The notes: generated from the letters alone by a model not told the origin. 64,000 nucleotides of DNA from Porphyrobacter sp. AAP60 (GCF_001296025.1 NZ_LJHV01000002.1:372001-436000), one strand, 5' to 3'; numbered from the stretch's first letter, positions 41,165 to 49,670 are shown. Program-made: numbers and translations.

Positions 41165-42403
41165 ATGGTTCAGAAAACACTCCAGCAAAGGCTCGAAACT
41201 CTCGCCGATGCGGCGAAGTATGATGCTTCGTGCGCGTCATCCGGTACGGCGAAGAAGAATTCACTGGGCGGCAAGGGTATCGGATCGACCGAGGGAATGG
41301 GCATTTGTCATGCCTATGCGCCGGACGGACGCTGCATCTCCTTGCTGAAAATCCTGCTGACAAATCACTGCATTTTCGATTGCCACTACTGTATCAACCG
41401 CAAAAGCTCTAACGTGGAGCGCGCGCGCTTCACCCCGCAGGAGGTGGTTGACCTCACGCTCAATTTCTACCGCCGCAACTATATCGAGGGGCTGTTCCTG
41501 TCCTCCGGTATCGTCAAAAGCGCGAACCACACGATGGAACAGCTGGTCGAAGTTGCCCGGATATTGCGGGAAGAGCATGATTTCCGCGGCTATATTCACC
41601 TCAAGACCATTCCGGAAGCTGATGCCGAGATAATCCATCAGGCCGGGCTCTATGCCGACAGGGTCTCGATCAATGTCGAACTGCCGACCCGTGCAGGTTT
41701 GACCCGGCTCGCACCAGACAAGGATGAAAACCAGATCGAAGGCGCGATGGGCCGCACCAAGACGCGGATCATCGAGGCCAAGGACGAGAGGAAACGCTTT
41801 CGCCACGCACCGCGCTTTGCCCCGGCAGGCCAATCGACCCAGATGATCGTTGGCGCGGATGATGCCAATGACACCGCGATCATCAGCAAGGCGAGCCGGC
41901 TGTATGGCGCATTCGGATTGCGCCGTGTCTATTACAGTGCGTTCTCGCCGATCCCCGATGCGAGCGCCGTGCTGCCGTTGAAGCGCCCGCCATTGCTGCG
42001 CGAACACCGGCTGTATCAATCGGACTGGCTGATGCGATTCTATGGTTTTGCGCCTGGCGAAGTGGCTGACGCGACCGAGGCTGATGGCAATCTGCCGCTC
42101 GATATTGACCCCAAGCTCGCCTGGGCACTGAAGTTCCGTGAAAGCTTTCCGGTGGACGTAAACCGCGCCGCGAAAGAACAATTGCTGCGGGTGCCGGGGC
42201 TGGGAACGACGGCGGTGGGGCGCATTCTCGCAGCGCGGCGGCATCGGACGCTGCGGCTTGACGATGTCGCGCGGCTGACCGCCTCGATCGCCAAGGTTCG
42301 GCCTTTTATCTGCGCGCTCGACTGGCGCCCGACCCTGCTGACCGACCGCGCCGACCTGCGTCGCCTGCTCGCGCCGCGCGTAGAGCAGTTGGAACTGTTT
42401 TGA
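41165..42403 (+). CDS. Putative DNA modification/repair radical SAM protein
   Basis: A 412-residue radical-SAM enzyme. The 4Fe-4S motif CIFDCHYC (Cys69, Cys73, Cys76) is of CxxxCxxC type. An SPASM-free barrel follows, with SSGIVKSANHTMEQLVEVARIL and SINVELPT. A C-terminal helix-hairpin-helix DNA-binding motif (LLRVPGLGTTAVGRILAARR, about residues 342-361) is present. It matches the family (TIGR03916 type) found next to DUF4130 and uracil-glycosylase-like genes, suspected of base modification or repair; the reaction is unknown. It is under a LexA box, and its TGA overlaps the next ATG (TGATG). Confidence 0.88.
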   Translation: MVQKTLQQRLETLADAAKYDASCASSGTAKKNSLGGKGIGSTEGMGICHAYAPDGRCISLLKILLTNHCIFDCHYCINRKSSNVERARFTPQEVVDLTLNFYRRNYIEGLFLSSGIVKSANHTMEQLVEVARILREEHDFRGYIHLKTIPEADAEIIHQAGLYADRVSINVELPTRAGLTRLAPDKDENQIEGAMGRTKTRIIEAKDERKRFRHAPRFAPAGQSTQMIVGADDANDTAIISKASRLYGAFGLRRVYYSAFSPIPDASAVLPLKRPPLLREHRLYQSDWLMRFYGFAPGEVADATEADGNLPLDIDPKLAWALKFRESFPVDVNRAAKEQLLRVPGLGTTAVGRILAARRHRTLRLDDVARLTASIAKVRPFICALDWRPTLLTDRADLRRLLAPRVEQLELF

Positions 42404-43851
42404 TGACAGCGATGCAAAACGTCTCACTCGGCGCGCATTACGCTGTCCACTTGCCTGCGCCCGATGATTTCGCGTTCTGGCGTGAACGGGCGCGCGGACT
42501 GATCCAGTGCGATGTGCCGCCCGACCGCGTATCCTGGATCGAGCCAGGGGGGACGGGAGATTTGTTCGCGTCCGATGGCCCCTCGCGCGGGGACAAGCGA
42601 CTGCCTTCGCCGCCCGCTGATGCCCCGGCGGTGCGTGCCAGCCAGCGGTTTCTGACACTCGCCCGCAGCGCCGGCCTCCACTCCGATCCGGCGCGGTTCG
42701 GGCTGCTTTATCGCGTGCTGTGGCGATTGCAGCGCAGCCCCCGGATGATGGAGGACAAGGCCGATCCCGATGTTCGCCGGATCGAGGAACTTGCCAAATC
42801 GGTGCGGCGCGATGCGCACAAAATGCACGCTTTCGTGCGCTTCCGCGAAGTCTCGGAGGACAACGGCACCCCGCATTTCGTCGCCTGGTTTGAACCCGAT
42901 CATCACATCGTCCGCGCCGAAGCTGCGTTCTTCATGCGCCGCTTTGCCAATATGCGCTGGTCGATCCTGACCCCGCGCGGCAGCATGCACTGGGATGGCG
43001 AGGTAATGCGCGAAGGCCCGCCAGCGCGGCGCGAGGATGCTCCGGGCGATGATCCGGTCGAGGACCTGTGGCGGTCTTACTACGCATCGATCTTCAATCC
43101 GGCGCGGCTGAAGGTCGGCGCGATGCTATCGGAAATGCCCCGGAAATACTGGAAGAACCTGCCCGAGGCTCAGATCATCCCGCAATTGATCGCAGGCGCG
43201 CAGGCGCGTGAGGCGGTGATGGTGGCAGCGGGCGAACGGGAGGAGCGGGCGCGGCCTGCATCTTTGGCCGTGGTAGCACAAGGGGTGGCGGCGTGCCGCG
43301 ATTGTCCGATTGCCGATTGCGGCACCCGTGCGGTGGCGGGCGAGGGGCCGGGGCAAGCGCATCTGATGATCGTGGGCGAACAGCCGGGGGATCAGGAGGA
43401 CATTGCAGGCCGCCCCTTCGTCGGTCCGGCGGGCCAGTTGCTGGATCGGTATCTCACCAGCGCCGGGATTGATCGTAGCGCGGCTTACCTCACCAATGCG
43501 GTCAAGCACTTCAAGTTCACCTGGAAGGGCAAGCACCGGTTGCACCAATCTCCGCAAGCCAAGGAGATCGACACCTGCCGCTGGTGGCTGGATGCCGAGC
43601 GGGCACTGGTGCGTCCGCGCATCGTGCTGGCGCTGGGGGCGAGCGCGGCACGGGGTGTTCTGGGCCGTACGGTCAGCGTCTCGAAGGCGCGCGGCGCTCC
43701 GATCATGCTCGATGACGGGGCCGAACTGTGGATGACGGTGCACCCGTCCTATCTGCTCAGGCTGGACGGAGCGGCGCGCGAGACGCAGGCGACGTTGTTC
43801 GCCAGCGATCTGGCAGCGGTGCAGGGGCGCATGGCGGACATCGGAGCGTAA
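42403..43851 (+). CDS. DUF4130-UdgX fusion: uracil-DNA-binding glycosylase-like protein
   Basis: A 482-residue two-domain protein. Residues about 10-265 are DUF4130 (FGLLYRVLWRLQRSPRMMEDKADPDV, DAHKMHAFVRFREV, WSILTPRGSMHWDG). Residues 285-480 are a UdgX-type uracil-DNA glycosylase domain: Fe-S cysteines CRDC (298, 301), motif A GEQPGDQED (325-333), GPAGQLLD and HPSYLLR (447-453). The UdgX-specific loop reads KHRLH (377-381) where the studied enzyme has KRRIH; the His that bonds covalently to the uracil site is kept (His381). It is coupled to the radical-SAM gene and 1 nt before dnaE2. Confidence 0.9.
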   Translation: MTAMQNVSLGAHYAVHLPAPDDFAFWRERARGLIQCDVPPDRVSWIEPGGTGDLFASDGPSRGDKRLPSPPADAPAVRASQRFLTLARSAGLHSDPARFGLLYRVLWRLQRSPRMMEDKADPDVRRIEELAKSVRRDAHKMHAFVRFREVSEDNGTPHFVAWFEPDHHIVRAEAAFFMRRFANMRWSILTPRGSMHWDGEVMREGPPARREDAPGDDPVEDLWRSYYASIFNPARLKVGAMLSEMPRKYWKNLPEAQIIPQLIAGAQAREAVMVAAGEREERARPASLAVVAQGVAACRDCPIADCGTRAVAGEGPGQAHLMIVGEQPGDQEDIAGRPFVGPAGQLLDRYLTSAGIDRSAAYLTNAVKHFKFTWKGKHRLHQSPQAKEIDTCRWWLDAERALVRPRIVLALGASAARGVLGRTVSVSKARGAPIMLDDGAELWMTVHPSYLLRLDGAARETQATLFASDLAAVQGRMADIGA

Positions 43852-43852
43852 C

Positions 43853-46800
43853 GTGCCCGACGCCCCGCTTACCCCGGACAAGCGCACGCTTGATGTCGAT
43901 CCCGATGGCATAGCCGCTCCGCCGCGTGCGGCTTTCGTGGAGCTGGGGGTGGCAAGCTGTTTCAGCTTTCTGCGCGGGGCTTCGGATGCGGTCGATCTGG
44001 TGCTGGCAGCACACGCGCACGGCTATGACGCGCTGGGAATCGCCGATGTGAATTCCATGGCCGGTGTGGTGCGCCTGCACACCGAGGCCAAGACGCTGAA
44101 ACTGCGCCCGCTGATCGGCTGCCGGATCGAGACAGTCGAGGGGTTGGCCTTCCTCGCCTATCCCGAAGATCGTGCCGCCTATGGCCGCCTGTGCCGCCTC
44201 ATCAGCGCGGGCCGGATGCAGACGCCCGACGGCGGGTGGCAGGACAAGGGGGTGTGCCAGATCACGCTGGCAATGCTGGCTGCCCACGCAGAGGGTGTGC
44301 AGCTGATCTTGCTGCCGCCTGATGATCTGGAGGCGCTCTTCACGATTGCGGTGCCGAGCAACATCATCCCCTTTCGTCGCCCCGGACCCGATCCGGGGAC
44401 GCTCACCGACAGCGATCCCGGCCTTCGCCGGGATGACGAGAAGGAGATGGCGTTCCCCGACCTTATCCCGCACCTGGCCCGTCAGCTACCCACCATGCGC
44501 CACATGGCTGCCAGCTACCTCTATCGCGGTGACGATGTCGCCCGGATCGAACAGCTCGACAGCCTCGCCCGCACGCACGGCCTTGGTCTGCTCGCCACCA
44601 ATGACGTCCACTACCACGCGCCTGAACGCCGCGCGCTTCAAGACGTGATGACCGCGATCCGGCACAAGACCACCGTGGCGGCAGCCGGGCATCTGCTCCA
44701 CCCCAATGCCGAACGGCATCTGAAGTCGCCGGCGCAAATGCAGCGCCTGTTTGCTCGCTGGCCGCACGCGATTGCTGCCGCGCGGGAGGTGGCCGACCGG
44801 TGCGATTTCAGCCTCGATGAATTGCGGTATGAGTATCCCGAGGAAATCTACCCCGGCGGCCAGACCCCGCAGGCCTTCCTTGATGCCGAGGTGTGGGCCG
44901 GTGCTGGCCGGCGTTATCCTGCCAATGAATCAGGTGGCGGCCTGCCTGAGACAGTGCGCGCCACGCTGGAGCGCGAGTTGGCGCTGATCGCCAAGCTCGA
45001 TCTGGCCCGCTATTTCCTCACCATCAAGGACATCGTCGATTTCGCGCGGGGCTGCGATCCGCCGATATTGTGTCAGGGACGGGGGAGCGCCGCCAACTCT
45101 GCCGTGTGCTACGTGCTTGGCATCACCAGCGTCGATCCGGCCAAGCACCAGCTCTTGTTCGACCGCTTCATCTCCGAGGAGCGGAAAGAACCGCCCGATA
45201 TCGACGTCGATTTCGAGCATGAGCGGCGCGAGGAGGTGATCCAGTACATCTACGCCAAATATGGCCGCCACCGCGCCGGGCTGTGCGCCACTGTGATCCA
45301 CTACCGCCCGCGCATGGCGATCCGCGAGGTGGGCAAGGCGATGGGCCTGTCGGAGGACGTCACCAGCGCTCTCGCCCGCACCGTATGGGGGGGCTGGGGG
45401 CGCGAGATCAGCGAGAAGCATGCGGAGGAAACCGGGCTGGATATCACCGACCCGCACCTCAGGCGCGTGCTGAAACTCACCGAACAGATGATCGGAATGC
45501 CGCGCCATCTGGGCCAGCATGTCGGCGGGTTCATCCTTACCGAAAGCGCGCTGACCGAGACTGTGCCGATTGGCAATGGCGCGATGCCCGAACGCAGCTT
45601 CATCGAATGGGACAAGGACGACATTGAAGCGCTGGGCATCCTGAAAGTTGACGTGCTGGCACTGGGCATGCTGACCTGTATCCGCAAATGCCTCGATCTG
45701 CTGGCGGATCACCACGGACGCAGGCTGACGCTCGCCACTGTTCCGCGCGAAGATCCGGAAACCTATGCGATGCTGCGCAAGGGCGATTCACTCGGCGTGT
45801 TTCAGGTTGAAAGCCGGGCGCAGATGAACATGCTGCCACGCCTGCGCCCGCGCGAGTTCTACGATCTGGTGATCCAGGTCGCAATTGTCCGCCCCGGCCC
45901 GATCCAGGGCGACATGGTGCACCCCTATCTCAAGCGCCGCCGAGGGGCGGAGCAGGTGCAGATCCCCGCGCCCGCGCCCGAACACGGGCCGCCCGACGAA
46001 CTCACCAGCATCTTGGGTCGAACGCTGGGCGTGCCGATCTTTCAGGAACAGGCTATGAAGATTGCGCTGGATGCCGCCAAGTTTTCCAGCCTCGAAGCCA
46101 ACCGGCTGCGCAAGGCAATGGCGACCTTCCGCAGCCGCGGGATGGTGGACGAGCTTCAGGACATAATGGTCGAGCGCATGGTCGCGCGCGGATATGATCG
46201 CGACTTTGCGCAGCGCTGCTTCAACCAGATCCGTGGCTTCGGCGAATATGGCTTTCCCGAAAGCCATGCGGCGAGCTTTGCCCAGCTTGTCTATGTGTCG
46301 AGCTGGCTCAAGTGCCATTATCCTGCCGCCTTCGCCTGCGGCCTGCTCAATTCGCAGCCGATGGGCTTCTACGCGCCTGCCCAGATCGTGCGCGATGCGG
46401 CGGAGCACGGGGTGCGGGTGCTGCCGGTGGATGTGAACCACTCTGCATGGGATTGCACGCTTGAGGGCTTGGGGGAGGGCGAGGATTTCGCTCTGCGTCT
46501 CGGTCTGCGCCAGATTGATGGTTTGCCCGAACATATCGCCGCCGCGCTGGTCGCCGAGCGCGAGGAGCGCAGGGCTTATCGCGATGTTGCTGACCTGCGC
46601 ATGCGGGCAGGGCTGTCGCCTGCGCATATCGAGCGGCTTGCCAGCGCCGATGCATTCACCTCGATCAGCCTTACCCGCAGGCAGGCCTTATGGGACGCGC
46701 GCAGCCTGATTGCCGCGCCCGATCTGCCGCTGTTCCGCGCCGCTGCGGTGCGCGAGGAGGGGGCGGAGCGTGGCCGGACCGTGCTCCCGGTGATGCCGCT

Positions 46801-47353
46801 ATCGGAAGAGGTGGTGGCTGATTACCAGACCACCCGCCTCAGTCTGAAGGCGCACCCGATGGCGTTCCTGCGTGCCGATCTGGCCCATCGCGGGTTTGTG
46901 CGCGCGGCCGATCTGCGCAGCCGGAAATTTCGCAGCATGGTGCAGGTGGCCGGCGTGGTGCTGATCCGTCAGCGGCCTGGCAGCGCCAAGGGCGTCACCT
47001 TCATCACGCTTGAGGATGAAACCGGCGTCATCAACCTCGTGGTCTGGCCTGATCTCAAGGAGAAGAACCGCAAGGTCGTGATGGGCGCGCGGCTGATGGA
47101 GGTGCGGGGGCGCGTGGAATATGATGACGAGGTGATACACGTGATTGCGCAATCCATGACCGATGCGACCCACCGGCTGCACACCTTGTCGGACGATCTG
47201 CTGGAAGCCCCGCTCGCCCGCGCCGATCATGTCAACGCGCCGCTGACGGGCAGGCGGCCCCCGGCGCTTGCCGATCGCGCCGGGCCGAAGCCGAATGTTA
47301 CCGGCCATCCGCGCAATCAACGGATCATTCCGCCTTCCCGCGACTTTCACTAG
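43853..47353 (+). CDS. dnaE2: Error-prone DNA polymerase DnaE2
   Basis: A 1166-residue C-family translesion polymerase (GTG start, 1 nt after udgX). The N-terminal PHP domain is FVELGVASCFSFLRGASDAVDLVLAAH... The palm catalytic Asp pair is PPDIDVDF (about residues 448-453). LCQGRGSAANSAVCYVLGI, GQHVGGFILT, DVLALGMLTCIRKC and the C-terminal OB fold VAGVVLIRQRPGSAKGVTFITLEDETGVINLVVWP are intact. It lacks the replicative tau-binding tail. Residues about 174-196 are encoded by a palindromic repeat inserted in frame in the PHP region. It works with ImuA/ImuB in damage-induced mutagenesis and is probably transcribed from the LexA box at 41127. Confidence 0.95.
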   Translation: MPDAPLTPDKRTLDVDPDGIAAPPRAAFVELGVASCFSFLRGASDAVDLVLAAHAHGYDALGIADVNSMAGVVRLHTEAKTLKLRPLIGCRIETVEGLAFLAYPEDRAAYGRLCRLISAGRMQTPDGGWQDKGVCQITLAMLAAHAEGVQLILLPPDDLEALFTIAVPSNIIPFRRPGPDPGTLTDSDPGLRRDDEKEMAFPDLIPHLARQLPTMRHMAASYLYRGDDVARIEQLDSLARTHGLGLLATNDVHYHAPERRALQDVMTAIRHKTTVAAAGHLLHPNAERHLKSPAQMQRLFARWPHAIAAAREVADRCDFSLDELRYEYPEEIYPGGQTPQAFLDAEVWAGAGRRYPANESGGGLPETVRATLERELALIAKLDLARYFLTIKDIVDFARGCDPPILCQGRGSAANSAVCYVLGITSVDPAKHQLLFDRFISEERKEPPDIDVDFEHERREEVIQYIYAKYGRHRAGLCATVIHYRPRMAIREVGKAMGLSEDVTSALARTVWGGWGREISEKHAEETGLDITDPHLRRVLKLTEQMIGMPRHLGQHVGGFILTESALTETVPIGNGAMPERSFIEWDKDDIEALGILKVDVLALGMLTCIRKCLDLLADHHGRRLTLATVPREDPETYAMLRKGDSLGVFQVESRAQMNMLPRLRPREFYDLVIQVAIVRPGPIQGDMVHPYLKRRRGAEQVQIPAPAPEHGPPDELTSILGRTLGVPIFQEQAMKIALDAAKFSSLEANRLRKAMATFRSRGMVDELQDIMVERMVARGYDRDFAQRCFNQIRGFGEYGFPESHAASFAQLVYVSSWLKCHYPAAFACGLLNSQPMGFYAPAQIVRDAAEHGVRVLPVDVNHSAWDCTLEGLGEGEDFALRLGLRQIDGLPEHIAAALVAEREERRAYRDVADLRMRAGLSPAHIERLASADAFTSISLTRRQALWDARSLIAAPDLPLFRAAAVREEGAERGRTVLPVMPLSEEVVADYQTTRLSLKAHPMAFLRADLAHRGFVRAADLRSRKFRSMVQVAGVVLIRQRPGSAKGVTFITLEDETGVINLVVWPDLKEKNRKVVMGARLMEVRGRVEYDDEVIHVIAQSMTDATHRLHTLSDDLLEAPLARADHVNAPLTGRRPPALADRAGPKPNVTGHPRNQRIIPPSRDFH
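44374..44439. repeat. 66-bp palindromic repeat inserted in frame in dnaE2
   Basis: The element is bounded by TCGTC and GACGA and holds two hairpins: CCCCGGA-cccga-TCCGGGG (44380-44398) and ATCCCGGC-cttc-GCCGGGAT (44415-44434). GATCCCGGCCTTCGCCGGGATGACG-type sequence is a widespread intergenic palindrome in alphaproteobacteria. Its length is exactly 22 codons and it carries no stop in the dnaE2 frame. Confidence 0.8.
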
Positions 47354-47355
47354 GC

Positions 47356-48096
47356 ATGACCCGCAAGCAATCCCCGACCAGGATCAGCCGCCGCATCGGG
47401 CGTTTCCGTACCGAACGCAGGCTGATCCTCCTCGCGATCCTCGCCATCATCCTGTTTACCGGTTGGCGCTGGATCAAAATGCACCCCGAACATGATCCGA
47501 CCGCGCCGCTCGATCTCAATCACCCGGTCGGCTTTGCCACCGCTACCAAGGTGTCTGCGCTGCGCGATGATGTGCCCGCCTGCCGCGCCGTGCTGGAGCG
47601 TAGCGAAGTTGCCTTCACCGCGCTTGATCCGGCGGGAGAGGGGGCCTGCGCCCGGCCGGATCGCACCCGGCTCGATGATTATCCGCTTGCGCCCAATACC
47701 CCGCCAGTGACCTGCGCCGCCGCTGCTGCGCTGGAATTGTGGCGCACCAAGACACTTGCCCCGGCCGCGCAGGAGATTTTCGGCACTGGTATCGCCCGTA
47801 TCGAGCACCTCGGCGCGTTTTCCTGCCGCCGCACATATGGCACTGCGGAAGGCCCGTGGAGCGAACATGCTACGGCCAACGCCATCGATATCGCAGCCTT
47901 TGTGCTGGAAGACGGACGCCGCATCAGCCTGATCGCCGATTGGGACGGGGATGATAACGAGGCCCGCTTTCTGCGCCGCGCCCGCGAAGGCGCGTGCGAC
48001 TGGTTCGCGACCGTCCTATCGCCCGATTATAACGCCGCCCACGCGGATCACTTCCACCTTGATCAAAGCCCGCGCTGGGCGGGGGTGTGCCGTTAG
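47356..48096 (+). CDS. Extensin-like family protein
   Basis: A 246-residue protein with a basic N-terminus and one membrane helix (LILLAILAIILFTGWRW, about residues 22-39). A periplasmic extensin-like C-terminal domain follows: LERSEVAFTALDP, PVTCAAAAALELWRTKTLAPAAQ, SCRRTYGTAEGPWSEHATANAIDIAAFVLEDGR and CDWFATVLSPDYNAAHADHFHLDQ. The conserved SEHA...AIDIA and HADHFH residues resemble D,D-peptidase-like metal sites. It begins 2 nt after the dnaE2 stop, so it is probably in the same LexA-controlled transcript. Its link to DNA damage is unclear. Confidence 0.85.
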   Translation: MTRKQSPTRISRRIGRFRTERRLILLAILAIILFTGWRWIKMHPEHDPTAPLDLNHPVGFATATKVSALRDDVPACRAVLERSEVAFTALDPAGEGACARPDRTRLDDYPLAPNTPPVTCAAAAALELWRTKTLAPAAQEIFGTGIARIEHLGAFSCRRTYGTAEGPWSEHATANAIDIAAFVLEDGRRISLIADWDGDDNEARFLRRAREGACDWFATVLSPDYNAAHADHFHLDQSPRWAGVCR

Positions 48097-48099
48097 GCT

Positions 48100-48789
48100 T
48101 CAGGCAGGTTCCAGTGCATATCCCGCAGACCGCACCGTGCGGATCGGGTCTTTCACACCTTCGATCCCGATAGCCTTGCGCAAGCGGCGAATGTGGACAT
48201 CGACCGTGCGCAGTTCGATATCGGAACCGGTGCCCCACACCCCGTCGAGCAGTTGGCCGCGGCTGAACACGCGCCCGGGGCTCTCCATGAAGAACTTGAG
48301 CAGACGGTATTCGGTCGGCCCCAGTTGCAAGGCGCGGCCGCGACGTTGCACCTTGTGCGCGACCGGATCGAGCTTGAGATCGCCGACTTCAATGGTTTCG
48401 CCTGCCAGTGCCGGGCGAATGCGACGCATGACGGCGGCGACGCGCGCGAGCAATTCGCGCGGGGAGAACGGCTTGGTCAGGTAATCGTCCGCGCCGGTTT
48501 CCAGCCCGCGCACGCGGTCATCCTCGGCCTCGCGCGCGGTCAGCATGATGATCGGAACGTGCGCCGTTTCCTTGTCGCGGCGCAGCCGGCGGCATACCTC
48601 GATCCCGCTGGTGCCCTCTATCATCCAGTCAAGGATGATAAGGTCGGGCACTTCTTCGCTGGCAAGGATCAGGGCTTCGTCCCCGTCGCCAGTGCAGCGC
48701 ACGGAATAGCCTTCGTTCTGGAAACGGTATTCAAGCAGTTCGGACAGGGCCGGATCGTCTTCAACCAGCAGCAATTTGGCAGCGGACAT
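48100..48789 (-). CDS. phoB: Phosphate regulon response regulator PhoB
   Basis: A 229-residue OmpR/PhoB-type regulator. The receiver has LLLVEDDPALSELLEYRF, phospho-Asp in LIILDWMIEGTSG, MLTAREAEDD and Lys in YLTKPFSPREL. The winged-helix domain has LQLGPTEYRLLKFFMESPGRVFSRGQLLDGVWG and RTVDVHIRRLRKAI. It activates pho genes when phosphorylated by PhoR. It is last in the phoR-pstC-pstA-pstB-phoU-phoB order, separated from phoU by 212 nt holding parS and phased repeats. It is convergent with the extensin-like gene (3-nt gap). Confidence 0.95.
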   Translation of the reverse strand: MSAAKLLLVEDDPALSELLEYRFQNEGYSVRCTGDGDEALILASEEVPDLIILDWMIEGTSGIEVCRRLRRDKETAHVPIIMLTAREAEDDRVRGLETGADDYLTKPFSPRELLARVAAVMRRIRPALAGETIEVGDLKLDPVAHKVQRRGRALQLGPTEYRLLKFFMESPGRVFSRGQLLDGVWGTGSDIELRTVDVHIRRLRKAIGIEGVKDPIRTVRSAGYALEPA

Positions 48790-48905
48790 ACGAAAGATGC
48801 CTCCTCAGACCCGCACGCGCGGGTTACTCCTGCGCCTATGTGTCACTTGCGCGACAGTTTGATGAAACTCCGCAGGATTTCAACTGCGCTCTGACAAGGC
48901 GTCAA

Positions 48906-48921
48906 TGTTTCACGTGAAACA
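48906..48921. other. parS: parS centromere-like site (ParB binding), second copy
   Basis: TGTTTCACGTGAAACA is identical to the site at 12998. It lies in the phoU-phoB intergenic region, 117 nt upstream of the phoB start. Confidence 0.88.
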
Positions 48922-48940
48922 CAGCGCCAACGCGCCTCGA

Positions 48941-48995
48941 AAAGGGGTCTAAGCAGGGTCTAAACGGGGTCTAGGCGCACCTAGAGGGGGTCTGG
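48941..48995. repeat. 11-bp phased GGGTCTA repeats
   Basis: Five consecutive 11-bp units can be laid out: AAAGGGGTCTA, AGCAGGGTCTA, AACGGGGTCTA, a degenerate GGCGCACCTAG and AGGGGGTCTGG. The period equals about one DNA helical turn, typical of cooperative protein binding. The array starts 19 bp from parS. Confidence 0.65.
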
Positions 48996-49001
48996 AAGAG
49001 G

Positions 49002-49670
49002 CTACCGATCACCTTCGGGCGGATAAACGCCGGTGGCAGCGAAGTGCACCATTTCGGCCACATTGGTCGCATGGTCACCGATGCGTTCAATGTTGCGGGC
49101 CACGAACAGTAACTGCGCGGCGCTGGAAATGGTTGAAGGGTTTTCGACCATGTAGCTGACAAGATTGCGGAAGATGCTGTTGTAAAAACTATCGACCTTC
49201 GCATCGGTGGCGATCACTTCGCGGGCCAGATCAGGATCGCGCGCGGCATAGGCGGTCAGCACGTCATGCACCATCTCGCCCGCCACTTCGCCCATCACAG
49301 GCAGTAAGGTCAGCGGTTCGAAGCGGCCGCGCCCCTCGATCATTCCGGTGCGCTTGGCGATGTTTTTGGAATAGTCGCCGATCCGTTCCAGCACGCCTGC
49401 AATCTTCAGTGCGGCAATCACCTCGCGCAGATCGTCGGCCATCGGCGCACGCAGGGCGATGATCCGCACCGCCAGCTTGTCGACCTCCATTTCCAGCGCG
49501 TCCATGCGCTTGTCGCGCGAAACGACCTTCTCGGCCAGCGCCTCGTCTCCGCGCACCAGCGCATCGAGCGATTCGCTGATGGCGACTTCGGCAAGGCCGC
49601 CCATCTCCGCGATCAGACCGCGCAGCCGGGTGATGTCCTCGTCAAACGCTTTGACGGTATGTTCAGCCAT
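49002..49670 (-). CDS. phoU: Phosphate transport system regulator PhoU
   Basis: A 222-residue protein of two three-helix PhoU repeats, each with the metal-binding E/DxxxD-type signature: VLERIGDYSKNIAKR (about residue 95) and NIERIGDHATNVAEMV (about 195). It links the Pst transporter to PhoR and represses the regulon when phosphate is plentiful. The ATG at 49670 overlaps the pstB stop (ATGA). Confidence 0.95.
   Translation of the reverse strand: MAEHTVKAFDEDITRLRGLIAEMGGLAEVAISESLDALVRGDEALAEKVVSRDKRMDALEMEVDKLAVRIIALRAPMADDLREVIAALKIAGVLERIGDYSKNIAKRTGMIEGRGRFEPLTLLPVMGEVAGEMVHDVLTAYAARDPDLAREVIATDAKVDSFYNSIFRNLVSYMVENPSTISSAAQLLFVARNIERIGDHATNVAEMVHFAATGVYPPEGDR

Noticed and set aside
41261..42658. 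A 465-codon minus-strand frame antisense to the radical-SAM gene
   Set aside because: It is a shadow frame without domains; the plus-strand Cys motif, HhH motif and coupling to udgX identify the real gene.
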